Made by a program: the position numbers and the translations under genes
Assembly (NCBI GenBank): GCA_018806915.1
Contig: JAGKQI010000043.1
Location: 1,178,001 to 1,242,000 of the forward strand
Source: Phytophthora colocasiae
Lineage: Eukaryota; Oomycota; Peronosporomycetes; Peronosporales; Peronosporaceae
Length of the DNA: 64,000 bases
Direction of reading: 5' to 3'
Shown: in pieces, positions 41,267 through 51,175 of the stretch
Layout: the number at the start of each line of letters is the position of its first letter
Position numbering within the stretch: position 1 is the first letter of the stretch
Notes under the pieces: model-generated
The model's database searches: none
What the model was told of the DNA's origin: nothing
The model's input: only the letters and a program-made list of their open reading frames with translations

Positions 41267-43174
41267 ATGCCGCGTAGCGTCAAGATGACCCCGGACGCTC
41301 CGGGCGTGACAGTCCAGGCCGCGGACGGCCGTGAGCTCACATTACGACGAGGTTTGACCTTTCTAGATCGCCCCACAGCCACCGCTTTCGTCCAGGACTT
41401 CGCTAAGGCACAGGGCAAGCGCCTCATCATTAACAAGCGGAAGTCGGGAGGCGCCCAGTATGAATATGTGTGCGCCAGCCGCTCACCGCCCTGCAGCTTC
41501 CGCATAAAGTTACTTAAGAGTCGCAGTGCACAGAGCTCGCACTTCTTCGTCAGCTCCTTCATAGCTCAGCACGCACCAGACTGCGCGGGAGCTCCTAAAC
41601 TCACAGTGCGGCAGGCGGCAGCGGCGTTAATTTCCGACGCTGATGGACCTTCGAGTTCTGCAGCTCTTGCCAGTGTAGCAAGTGTCAAAGCTTTACAGGA
41701 GAAGCTACATCAAACCAGTGGGGAGAAGATATCAGCTAGAAAAGCGTACAGAGTGCGCGATCGAATTTTACGACTGGCAGCGGGACAGTTCACGAAAGGG
41801 TTCCAGAGGCTCGAGAGTTTGTTACGAGGCTTCCAGAGCAAGAATCAAGGAGCTCATGTGGCTTTTGAGATGGATCAAGCGTCTGGAATGTTCAAGAGAG
41901 CGTTCCTGGGTCATCCGTTCGCGACGGTGTATCAACAATCGAGAGGACTGCAACCTGTACTCGGGATGGATACAGCCCCGTTGGTGAGTATGAACTACCG
42001 CGGACAGATGTTCGTACTGCAGGGCAAAGATGGCAATAATGAGGTGATCCCATTGTGTGTGGCGGTGGCGCCTCAAGCGGATGCGGACAACTGGAGATGG
42101 TTCTTGATGAATTGTCAGCAGGCGCAACTAGATTTCTCCAGGACGCTGATCATCACAGACAGGACGAGGTCGCTATTAGCAGCGGCGGAAGGATTCGGAT
42201 TGTCACTGAGACAGTGTACGCGGCACATTATCTCGAATTTAAAAGTCATGGTGAAGAACATGGCTACAGTGCAGGTGGAGGACTTGGTGTGGCGTGCACA
42301 GGCGGCAGACAGTGAGGCGGAGTTCAATTCGTGTCTGAGTATGATCGGATTGACATGTCCAGCAGCTGAAAATTACTTAAGGGGTTTGGATCCACGTATT
42401 TGGACGCTCTTCTGTGTTGCTCAACAGCTCAAGCTTTACGGTTGGAACTCCACACTCTTTTCGCCAGATGAGAACAAGGCGTTGTTGTGTCTTGCGCCGT
42501 ACGATTTTATGCAGCACTACATGGAGAAGTTCATGACAGTCGCCTACAACCAAAGTGTATGTGCCAAGAAATGGGTTAAAGAGGGAAAACAGTTCACAGA
42601 ACACGCTGACATACTGCTTACGGAACAACGGGAAGCTGCCAACTTTCAGGTAGTCCAGCCATCGGGCGACGGCGTTTTGTTCGTGACGGAATCCCGTTCG
42701 TTTCCTCCCAGACGTTACCGGGTAAATATAACACAAGGTGTGTGTTCGTGCACGTATTTGCTTCAAATGGGAGTGCCATGTCGCCATTTCGTCGCTGGCC
42801 TTCAGTTTCTCAAGCGCTCGAAGGAAGAAGAAAATTTCATGGACGCATGTTACAGCGCTGTTACTTTCGCTGAGCAGTACAACTCCGAGCGTACAGGTAG
42901 TATTGAACTGCTGCTGGATTCAGAATTGGAGGAAAATCACGCTGTAAAAGCTCCCGTCGTGGCTCGTAAGCGTGGTCGTCCCAAGTTGAAGCCATCTCCT
43001 GAAGATACTAGCGTGCTGCTATCTCCAGCGGTTGCCAGTGTCCTGCTGAATGGTGATACCAGTTTGTTATTGACTAGCGACGACAGAAGTTCAAAACGAC
43101 GCTGTTCGGTCTGTGGTGAGGCAGGACACAGCAAGCGAACATGTAAACAGAACACCCCAGCTCCAGGTACATGA
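41267..43174 (+). CDS. MULE (Mutator-like) transposase, open frame
   Basis: A 635-residue protein from the first ATG of the frame. The N-terminal region (about 20-110) carries a FAR1/WRKY-GCM1-like zinc segment with C..C and HAPDC. The MULE transposase domain follows: D235 in GMDTAP and D298 in ITDR are the likely first two acidic residues of the DDE triad, and the conserved C-x2-H lies in CTRHI. A SWIM zinc finger (CSCTYLLQMGVPCRH, about 492-506) comes next. A proline/lysine AT-hook-like segment (RKRGRPKLK) and a C-terminal CCHC knuckle (CSVCGEAGHSKRTCK, about 613) end it. No frameshift or stop is present, in contrast to neighbouring transposon genes. I could not find flanking MULE inverted repeats or a 9-bp duplication, so domestication is possible but unproven. 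Confidence 0.88.
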   Translation: MPRSVKMTPDAPGVTVQAADGRELTLRRGLTFLDRPTATAFVQDFAKAQGKRLIINKRKSGGAQYEYVCASRSPPCSFRIKLLKSRSAQSSHFFVSSFIAQHAPDCAGAPKLTVRQAAAALISDADGPSSSAALASVASVKALQEKLHQTSGEKISARKAYRVRDRILRLAAGQFTKGFQRLESLLRGFQSKNQGAHVAFEMDQASGMFKRAFLGHPFATVYQQSRGLQPVLGMDTAPLVSMNYRGQMFVLQGKDGNNEVIPLCVAVAPQADADNWRWFLMNCQQAQLDFSRTLIITDRTRSLLAAAEGFGLSLRQCTRHIISNLKVMVKNMATVQVEDLVWRAQAADSEAEFNSCLSMIGLTCPAAENYLRGLDPRIWTLFCVAQQLKLYGWNSTLFSPDENKALLCLAPYDFMQHYMEKFMTVAYNQSVCAKKWVKEGKQFTEHADILLTEQREAANFQVVQPSGDGVLFVTESRSFPPRRYRVNITQGVCSCTYLLQMGVPCRHFVAGLQFLKRSKEEENFMDACYSAVTFAEQYNSERTGSIELLLDSELEENHAVKAPVVARKRGRPKLKPSPEDTSVLLSPAVASVLLNGDTSLLLTSDDRSSKRRCSVCGEAGHSKRTCKQNTPAPGT

Positions 43175-43372
43175 TGGTTTAAAATTACTGCCAGCAATAC
43201 AATACAACATCGATCTGTTTCCGCGGGCCCGCAGACAGTGTCAATGCCTGTCACTCAGGTGATGAGAAAGCTCCTGATGGACGTGATTTTCCCTAGGTAA
43301 CAGACAGCAAGTAAGAACAAATCAGAGGTCGGTTACCCGAGACCGCTTTCTAACCGCGCGACCGCGGGTATC
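43175..43372. other. Downstream flank of the MULE gene
   Basis: No coding sequence was seen. CG-rich short motifs begin near 43350 and lead into the repeat block. Confidence 0.5.
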
Positions 43373-43458
43373 CACGGATATCCGAACGGATGATCGAAAA
43401 TACTTTGGGCGGTTGCAGACATCCGAAATAAATCAACGGACAGTCACAGACGTCCGAA
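43373..43458 (+). repeat. Left block of TCCGAA repeats
   Basis: Three degenerate direct repeats end in (A/G)TCCGAA: CACGGATATCCGAAC at 43373, GGGCGGTTGCAGACATCCGAA at 43407-43427 (shown in two parts as GGGCGGTTGCAGAC and ATCCGAA), and CAGTCACAGACGTCCGAA near 43441. A matching block lies at 44034-44130 in the same orientation. Confidence 0.75.
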
Positions 43459-43549
43459 TACTTTGGGAGTTTTCTATTGGCATTCGAAAACCTCCCCGCT
43501 GCCGTCTTTCACTCGTGGGTTTCACTACCCTCGCTGCCGTCGTACGGTC

Positions 43550-43959
43550 ATGGACTCCTTCGTAATGCGTTCTTCACGAACTGATGGCGGCGCAAGCACT
43601 ACAAATTCCAGTCTGTCCGACGAGACGTCGTTGCCTTATCAATCTCAGCAACTACACTCCATTCGTGCTCTCACATCATTGACTGCGATTAAAGAGGCCG
43701 CAAAATAAAAAAACTGGTGTTGTCGTTGCTGGCAGATTCATCTAGCACTAGGTCTAAGTGTTGGAATTTCTTTTCCTACGCGGAGAAGAATTCAGGGGCT
43801 CGGTTTGAGGCTATGGAGACGACTTTCGTTGCGTGTAGAGGATGCTATCGAGTGTTTGCTTTTCAGAGTAAGAAGGGAACTGGAAATGTGTTTGGTAAAA
43901 AACGAACTACGCTCAACCAGTATATTCCAGACGATGTTCTAGTGGCTTGTTCGAACTAG
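43550..43959 (+). pseudogene. hAT transposase N-terminal fragment with BED-type finger
   Basis: A frame from ATG 43550 (MDSFVMRSSRTDGG...) ends at 43708. A second frame (43717-43959) encodes SKCWNFFSYAEKNSG then VACRGCYRVFAFQSKKGTGN. The aromatic start and C-x2-C pair of a BED finger are there, but the following His pair is not complete. The frames differ by a shift near 43700, and no catalytic region follows. This is the 5' stub of a hAT element. The flanking TCCGAA blocks may be its subterminal repeats. Confidence 0.5.
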
Positions 43960-44033
43960 TGACAGAAAAATAAAAATAAAATGCTGAATGAGCTATACTG
44001 CGCGGTTTAAACTACAATCATCCGTATTCTTTC

Positions 44034-44130
44034 TCGGGCGGTTGCGGATATCCGAACGAGAATCTCGGGCGGTCACGGACGTCCGAAAGTCTGCTGAGAA
44101 TCGTACAGACGGGCACGGACATCCGAAATT
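44034..44130 (+). repeat. Right block of TCCGAA repeats
   Basis: Three units begin near 44034, 44063 and 44105, with the pattern (T)CGGGCGGT.RCGGA(Y)(R)TCCGAA. They are in direct, not inverted, orientation relative to the left block at 43373-43458. The first contains the palindrome CGGATATCCG, also present in the left block. Confidence 0.75.
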
Positions 44131-44215
44131 TCCAGCTTGCGACCTCTGGAACAAATACACTGTTGGTTTTACCCCACAACACACACAAGAGCGGCAGAGA
44201 ACAAGACGCGCAAAG

Positions 44216-45989
44216 AGCTGCTACTAGATGATCTCACCTCAAGATCTACAACCAAGTCTCACTTTGGCTCCTACCGTACACACTCCGACGATGATCCCCT
44301 TAGCTAATTGGGATCAGTATCTGGCAGAGTGCTTGTTGGACGAATGGGAGCCTGGCACGGTGCACTCGATTCCTTTCATCTGGCAGTTTATGGAGGCCTG
44401 GGGTGGATGTACGAAGACAAGTCAAATCTTTTGGCGATTGGAAGACAAACAACTCGCGTCGATTCTACTGGGGCGGTGGTTTGAGGAGCCGTCGGAGATC
44501 TACGGCAATAGGAAAAGTATTCTCGTGGGTTCTCCTGGTATCGGCAAGTCGACGATGTTGTGTGTGATGGCGTTCTACCTCGCTCTCAAGAAGAAGAAGA
44601 ATGTGCTGATGTATCGACGGGTGAACGCATTGGACCAGGATGACTGCCTCTTGTACCTTGGATACCATGATGGTCAATTCGTGTATTTCGGATTGCAGAT
44701 ACCCGAACCTGCGCTCGCCTTGAGCATTTATAAAGAACTTTGCGACCGTCAGGGAAAATTGAACGTGTGGCTGTTGCTAGATGGATTTCACTATGAAAGT
44801 ATTCCGAACAGGCTGAGGTCATTTCGAATGTTGGCAACATCGCAGCTACCAGACCTGAAAGAAAGCGAACTTGAGCATGTATACCGCTGCCTACTACCAT
44901 GCTGGAAGAAGCAGGACCTTTTCAAACTGTGTATCATTTCGACGAGGAAGACATGGCGGACCGCTATTATTTTTCTGGTGGATCTGTTCGATTATTTACA
45001 AAAGCGACCTACATTGATATCCGGGAAGCAATGTCGAATGCATGCACACATGTTGAGAGCGCATTGGTTCTATCATCGGGTATTGTAGGTATCCTAGCTG
45101 GCGAAGGTCATGTCGATTGTGTTCGCCACACATTTGTCATGGACACTGGAAATCCAGACCATTATGTGGATTCTACGGAATGGTTACAAATTATTGACTC
45201 GGAATTTGCGTTCCTCAGGTTGTCCGATAAACTTCAGTCAAACGAGCTTCTTCGATTCTTCCACTGGGCACGAAACTCTGGCCATGGCGCTCTGGCTGGT
45301 ACAATTTTTGAGATTTGCTTGCATCGCTTGGCTGTCAACAACGATCTGATCCTGCATGTGTCGGATTATGATCAGCCCACATATAGACATTTCGGCATGA
45401 AGCTGTTGAAAATGAAGGAAGGGCGCGCTTTTTGCTCTGAGACGGCAACACAGGCGGTCTCAATCAAGACGGGGGGAGGGCCTACAGAATAACAAGAGGT
45501 CAATTTCATCGATTCCGAATGATCTACGAAAGGAGCTGGAGGAGTGGAGAGATAATGACGAGTTCTCGTACTGGTATCCTTTGTGCGACAATTTCCCGAA
45601 CATTGACAGCATTGTGAAGCTCAAACCTCAAGGCGCGACTGACATGAAGGGTGGTGTGGCATACCTCCAGATCACCACTGCAGATACACACAGTATCGAT
45701 GGCAAGCAGCTTGAAAACCTGCAGAAAATTTTCGATGTTGATGATGATGATGTGGATCCGCCGATTTACATCGTGCTAAGCCCAGATCTCGCCTCGAGCA
45801 AAGCAATAACTTTTGACGACAAGAGCCGATGTAGAAGAGGCGAAAAAGTTTTGTGCTGTTTGCAAGGGCTACTACGAGGAGTCTCCGCTTGCCGATGACC
45901 CGCGAAACAATTTGCCTCGCAAGGAAAAGATCCAGAAGAGTAGCTACAACATTCGGCCGAGTAAACGGGCACGCGATAACTCCATGTAA
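44216..45989 (+). pseudogene. Crinkler (CRN) C-terminal pseudogene, header missing
   Basis: Nearly identical to the CRN at 53300-54796, but homology starts only at the DNA coding HVLVV (about 44216), so the secretion/translocation header with LFLAK is absent. The ATG at 44228 gives MISPQD. A P-loop NTPase region has GSPGIGKST and LLLDGF. A 10-bp deletion at 44929-44930 relative to the other copy shifts the frame. The C-terminal part continues with further breaks near the G run at 45473 and near 45820. It includes AYLQITTADTHSIDGKQL, resembling the REase-like domain of NTPase-REase CRNs, and ends with a lysine/arginine-rich tail at 45989. CRNs are secreted effectors that act in host nuclei. 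This copy cannot make a functional one. Confidence 0.85.
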
Positions 45990-46381
45990 TCTGCGTGCAT
46001 GGTGCGTAGCTTTGAATCGATTTACTCTAACCGTTTATTTCAGTTTTCATTTTCTTGGACTACATGTACTACAATTTGTCCATGATGGCTTAGTAATAGG
46101 TGTTAAAACAGTAAAAGTTTTGCCAATTACACTTTTGAAACACTTCAAAGTGGTGTTACCGGTACTGACTTTTTTTGACGCAGACATTCAACGAGAGCTT
46201 CTCCTCTCCGAGTAACAAGAGACCCTCGTCACTAAGCTTATGCTCTCCACCATATTGGCCAGAGCTCTCACACGCAACGGAGCTTCTCGTTGAAGCATCT
46301 GTCTGTCCAAATTAATACCCAACAGCCGATATCATTTCAGAGATACCATTCTTCATTGGCCACCATGAAAAACGTGGTTTA
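45990..46381. other. Intergenic flank, no gene seen
   Basis: Nothing recognisable between the CRN pseudogene and the transposase fragment. Confidence 0.5.
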
Positions 46382-46770
46382 TTGGATATGCCGGGGCCGA
46401 CAGGCCCCGACAAATCCGATACCGTCCGATGCTCCGACAAGTTAAAATTTGTGTTTATTAGCAACAAGCAACCGGAAGAGCGCCTTGCGCACGAGGAAGT
46501 CAAGCGACTCACTAGTGAAGCAATGTTAGGAAAGCGATTCCCTCCCGGTATACAATACCCAGAAGCGAAGCAAGGTGGTAGCCTTCTGTCGGTACTGTTT
46601 AAGTGGACAGTCATCGTGTGGGTTCCTGAGTGCCTCCATCCCTCCAGAAAGCCGTTCTGCCCAATACCAGGATCCGACCCTGAAAGAGTACAAACAGCGT
46701 GTGGTGGAAGAAGTGGATGCCAAATGCCATCTTCTCTACATCAAGAAACAGTGTCAAGGAGATAGATTTT
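46382..46770 (+). pseudogene. DDE transposase N-terminal fragment (two-ORF family)
   Basis: The frame 46382-46765 encodes a segment with GKRFPPGIQYPEAK and WVPECLHPSRKP. After a frame change near 46670 it continues as LKEYKQRVVEEVDAK and LLYIKKQC. The same order (RLFPPQIKYPE, WVPECPEATRKP, VKQYKQRVVED, YYARYQC) occurs on the minus strand at 50283-49800, so this is the N-terminal part of the same transposase family. At 46771 it is joined abruptly to ORF2-type sequence. Confidence 0.6.
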
Positions 46771-46861
46771 GACGACGCTCCGTGATCCGAGTTCGGATAC
46801 AGAACCGAGATCTATCGTGATTGACCAGTCGAACTGCGACGACAGCACACGTACTATTGAT
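46771..46861 (+). repeat. ORF2 fragment, copy 1
   Basis: About 91 bp starting GACGACGCTCCGTGATCC. It encodes TLRDPSSDTEPRSIVIDQSN and is repeated at 47710-47562 (minus) and 48486-48635 (plus) with few differences. Confidence 0.85.
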
Positions 46862-47267
46862 TGTCCCCCGTATCCGGCACAAACAGAACAGTCAGTCAGG
46901 AAGCAAAAGACACTCCCAGAGAAGCAAGCCCCCAGCATCTACAAGCCAGATCCTACAGAACCCGCTCACTGTATTATGGACTGAATGAATGTACAGATGC
47001 GCGGTTCGCGCTACGTGTGGCATGTAAGTTCTGATGTTTATGAGCAACTTGTATTACAGCGATAAAAATTGATCTAAATTGTTGCTCTGTGCTGGTGCTT
47101 TGTTTACTCGCATGCAGTGTGGATTAACAGATCAATCTCCACACCGTTTCTTTCGTTGGCGGCAACTAGTGCACGACGTCTCTTTTCGTTTGCCTGGTTT
47201 GGTCCTTGTTGGCGCCTGCTCTTTTAATCTGTGGCCGAAGGCCGCTGGTTAAGTGTCCGGGGTGATC

Positions 47268-47710
47268 TCAGTCCACAGCGGAGCGCGTTGAGTGTGATGC
47301 GTGAGCTAGGATCCGGATAAAGTGCTGCATTTTCCTGTAAATGCAATTCCATTTCCCGTTTCTGTTGGGCAGTGTGCGTTTAAGCCCACGAAGCATGTTG
47401 AGATGCTCATCCGCGATAAATGCAGGGGTCTGGGATATCGTTGGCATTAAGACGCTAGATATGTTGGTCTCCGGAAGTGTATCGTCATCGCTACGAATTT
47501 CAGGTGCTTGGGCGAGACGTTGATGCTGTTGAAATGCAACTGCATCCAGTTGTGTGGACATGTGGATATGGTGTGAAGGTGAAGCAACATCAATAGTACG
47601 TGTGCTGCCATCGCAGTTCGACTGGTCAATCACGATAGATCTCGGTGCTGTATCCGAACTCGGATCACGGAGCGTCGTCAACATCTCTGTTGGCACTTTG
47701 ATTTTGATTG
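47268..47710 (-). pseudogene. ORF2 C-terminal fragment (two-ORF family)
   Basis: This minus frame encodes the C-terminal part of ORF2: IKIKVPTEMLTTLRD, then a Ser/Thr/His stretch, then HLNMLRGLKRTLPNRNGKWN. It matches the end of the plus-strand ORF2 copy through IDVASPSHHIH and extends beyond it, so the plus copy is truncated. It is inverted relative to that copy and directly abuts its 5' part at about 47711. Confidence 0.6.
47562..47710 (-). repeat. ORF2 fragment, inverted copy 2
   Basis: About 149 bp, reading on the minus strand ATCAAAATCAAAGTGCC to the start of TCCA. It is inverted relative to copy 3 (48486-48635) and encloses about 775 bp. Confidence 0.85.
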
Positions 47711-48650
47711 CCGGTGCTTGAATATGTTTCGAATTTGATGTCTTTCCCACTCATACGTCCACAGTACCGCTCGACAACCGACCACGACGACGGATTCGAA
47801 GAGTGGGGCCAGCTATTTGACTCTGTCAAGATTGATACAAACGCGCTGGAGCTCAACTTGCGTCGTTCCCACCATCACATCAACACTATTAAGGAGCTGC
47901 TAGCCAAACAAGCCGTGTTTTCGACAACCAGTCGACTGCCGAGAGTAGAGTTTTTCAACTCTCTTTGTCTCACCGAACTTGACTATGAAGCTGCAATCGG
48001 GTTTTCATCTGAAGAACTTGCACTTCTTAGGCAGCTTCGTAGTGAACAAGTACGGACTGGTCAGAGCTGGGCAGATTGTGCTCTCGTAACTACCATCATG
48101 TACAACATCGCTGTGGCATCCAACTTGAACAGTCAGCTGAAATTATGTCGTCGTAGCTATGCCACTTTGTCTACAAAGATCGACGCTCTGACGAAGTCTA
48201 CCACCGAGAGGGAGAACAAAAGCTGCATAACACCAGTCAGTAATCTTTTCCAGCTGGGGATGTCGGAGACACCGACAGAAGAGATCACCGGAAACGCAGG
48301 CCTTCCAGATTGACCTCTTGAGAGCTTTGCGACAGACCAATGGGCTCACTAAGAAACGGCAAGTATCCACGAAAGTGTACGACTTCGCTAGCCGTGTCTG
48401 TAGAGGTATTCGTCCAAAGTCAACGTGCAGTTTGTTCTCGAGGTGGGAAAACATAAAACGTGGGTCCAACCGCGACACAGCCCTGAAAATCAAAATCAAA
48501 GTGCCATCACAGATGTTGACGACGCTCCGTGATCCGAGTTCGGATACAGCACCGAGATCTATCGTGATTGACCAGTCGAACGGCGACGGCAGCACACGTA
48601 CTATTGATGTTGCTTCACCTTCACACCATATCCATGCTTCATAGTTGAAA
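47711..48650 (+). pseudogene. ORF2 of the two-ORF transposon, degraded copy
   Basis: The frame from about 47708 to 48313 encodes a helical protein with EELALLRQLRSEQVRTGQSW and VTTIMYNIAVAS. A second frame (48318-48644) encodes VYDFASRVCRGIRPKS, SRWENIKRG and TLRDPSSDT. The same order appears at 50296-51175, so this is a second copy of the same gene with a shift near 48314. Function unknown; it may be an accessory protein for transposition. Confidence 0.6.
48486..48635 (+). repeat. ORF2 fragment, copy 3
   Basis: About 150 bp of ORF2 C-terminal coding sequence, nearly identical to copy 2, in the opposite orientation. Confidence 0.85.
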
Positions 48651-48695
48651 TCAGTAACTTTTGTAATGATTAAACAGTTTGAGTACAAGAACAAA

Positions 48696-50283
48696 CCTGC
48701 AATATGAAGATGTCCAGTACCCGCAAGCCAACATCTACAGAGACAACTCGATCAAGTAACTTTCGCAGTTTTGAATGTATCGCTTCGAGTTGACTTGTGG
48801 AAACGATACGGACGTCACCACCAGCATCTGCGTAGTTATTCACGTCAACAAAAGATCTCCACGCCGAATCTGCGTCAAATTGCTAGCCACGCAGCCCTCC
48901 CAATCAGAACGTTTTACAGAAATGCAGGATGAGTCGAGTTCTTCTAATACGGATTTAAACACGTGCTTCACACACCACAGGAGGACGTAAATTGCGTTCA
49001 ACGTCGTAAATTGCAGCTGATAGTTCTTCGGAAAGCCATCGTTTTGTAGCACTATACCTGATTTTCTCGGTAAATCTTGCTATCACGTGAAATGGGTCTT
49101 GTTTAATTTCCACTGCGTCTCCGAACACCCTTTCGATAAGGTTTCGACACGCGTTAGCGTTATCACACACGCATATCCGAGGCCCATCGGTTCCACAGCT
49201 TATTTTTGCTTTCATACTCTGTAAAAGTGATTCTGTCTCCTCGTGATTTTCAGATTTAGTTAGCCTCCTCCCCAAAATTTGTCCTACCTCATTCTGAACT
49301 AGCAGCAGCAGCCGAATTTCTGTTGAATTCTCTTTGCTTCCCTTAGGACCAAATATTTTGAGCTTACTACAGAATTTCTGTGAGTGATCCATCCGGAAAA
49401 CACGTTCGCACTTCGTATCTGTCATTTGAGCAGCACACAAATGGGATAATATGTCAGTGTGAGTTAACCACAGTTCTTTTAACACTTCCGAGTCCAAACA
49501 CGAATGCTCCTTCATGTACTGCTCTTCAATGGGAGGAAGTGGTGGTGCGCAACTTGCATCTTTCTTCTTGAGCGCCTCAACTGTCACTCCTTCTCGCGAC
49601 AAAATTTTATAGTATCGCTTTTGACGCCAACGCTCGATGTTTGCCGCTGCACACGCAATTCCTTTGGTTGATAGCATGCTATCATACACAATGTCGAACA
49701 TTTCAGATGAAATACCTGTCTTGTACGTCAGTAAATACGGAAAATTTAGTAGAAATAGTTTCGATGCCGACAAATACGCATCACTTATTGTCGAAAAAGA
49801 CTTTGTTGTCGACCCGGTGCACTGATAACGAGCATAATACATGACCGGTCGATGGCTGATATCCTCGACAACTCGTTGCTTGTACTGCTTTACCTTTGGC
49901 ACACAACAACACCCCTGCACGACACACTTCGGCTTTCTAGTTGCTTCCGGGCACTCAGGAACCCACGTTATGGTTGGGAAACCAAACCACTACGACAGCA
50001 GGTCACTTGAACCCATTTCCGGGTACTTAATTTGTGGCGGGAACAGCCTCAGTGCAATAGCTTCAGCGACAGCGGCCTGAGCGGTGCTCTTCTTTCCCAT
50101 TGCCCCTCTTTTTACTCTAACATTATAAAATTCAGCGGCGAAACTATTTTTGATGCGGCGGCTGCCGCAACCCTTGCGGGTTGCGGAGCCTGCCGGACCT
50201 AGCAGCCCACCAATACCGGTCAAGCCCTCAGCAGACATCCTGATCCGATTGCCTAACGATTCACCAAGCAAAATCATTTCCAT
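48696..50283 (-). pseudogene. DDE-type transposase of the two-ORF family
   Basis: The minus frame from ATG 50283 runs to a TAG at 49992-49990, continues in the same frame to about 48960, and then needs frame changes to reach a C-terminal segment ending near 48700 (IHSKLRKLLDRVVSVDVG). The core has FRMDHSQKFCSKLKIFG, then CVCDNANACRNLIERVFG and IKQDPFHVIARF. This is a first acidic residue in DHS, a second in DNAN and an FH motif after it. The pattern recalls DDE transposases with VDNC and LDxFH motifs. I cannot assign a superfamily with confidence. A divergent ORF2 begins about ten bases away on the other strand. Confidence 0.65.
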
Positions 50284-51175
50284 CGCAAAAATGTCGTGAG
50301 TTTACTTCAACTAGAACCAGAATATGAAACATCAAGCGAGTTCTCCGATCATGAATTCTTGCTTCTAAAAGAGCTCCGTGCAGAACAACTTGCTGCGAAG
50401 AGGCCCTGGTCTAGCAGCGAGGCTGTCACAACTATTTTATATAATTGTGCGGTCGCACGACTTGACAGTCGAACGCTACAGCTTCGGAAGCGTGGCTTTA
50501 GTGCCATCACTAGACGCCTACAGGGTATTGACGAATTAATTCAACAAGCACCACAGTCGACGGGACGGCAGCGAATTGTACGTACAAGTGACAAGCCTAT
50601 TAACGACGACGAGGTGAAGCCAGATGAAGACGCGTTAATGCGTAATTTGTTTTGCTATGATCCGCGTATCGCCACTCAAGCACCGAAAGCAAGTATTTCT
50701 TATTGTATACAATTTTGCTGCAGATTCTTGCGGTAGAATAGAACCCAAGTCAGACAAACACTTGCTTCGTCGACGGGAAAGCCTCAAAAGAACTCAAAAT
50801 CGCGATAGGAAAACCAATGTAGCCATCTCGGTCACTGACGTGGCAATCAATCTTGAAACTCCAGTAACGTGTGATTCTGCGGTGATCGAAGCAAATGACG
50901 TTAGAATTTCTCCAAGTAATGCTGTGCGCATCACACATGTATCTGCCCACCGATCCGGGCCTCAAATCTCTGATTCACATCAGCTCCTGTCAGAAAATAC
51001 GTCGATTTGCGCTCACAATGATCGAATAGATGAGGTAAATGACGCAAATACTACTACTACAATCGCCCCCGAGACCGCAGCAACACAATGCTCAACAGTA
51101 GTGTTTCAATTGTCAGCTTGGGATGCAGTTACCGAACAACACCTTCGCCAGATTTCTGAGAGCCTGGGCAAATGA
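50284..51175 (+). pseudogene. ORF2 of the two-ORF transposon, divergent from transposase
   Basis: The plus frame from about 50296 (no ATG seen; the first codon is GTG) encodes EFLLLKELRAEQLAAKRPW and VTTILYNCAVARL, then shifts near 50690 into a second frame with VYNFAADSCGRIEPKS and RRRESLKRTQNR, ending at 51175. The parallel with 47711-48644 identifies it as the same gene. The start region abuts the transposase start in the opposite orientation, leaving little room for a normal promoter. A shared bidirectional promoter or a lost 5' exon is possible. Confidence 0.6.

Noticed and set aside
43373..44130. Repeat blocks considered as a CRISPR array
   Set aside because: The units are degenerate, irregularly spaced and in a eukaryotic genome with no cas genes.
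46282..46284. Possible continuation of the CRN pseudogene past 45989
   Set aside because: A stop follows the basic tail at 45987-45989 and nothing CRN-like is readable afterwards.
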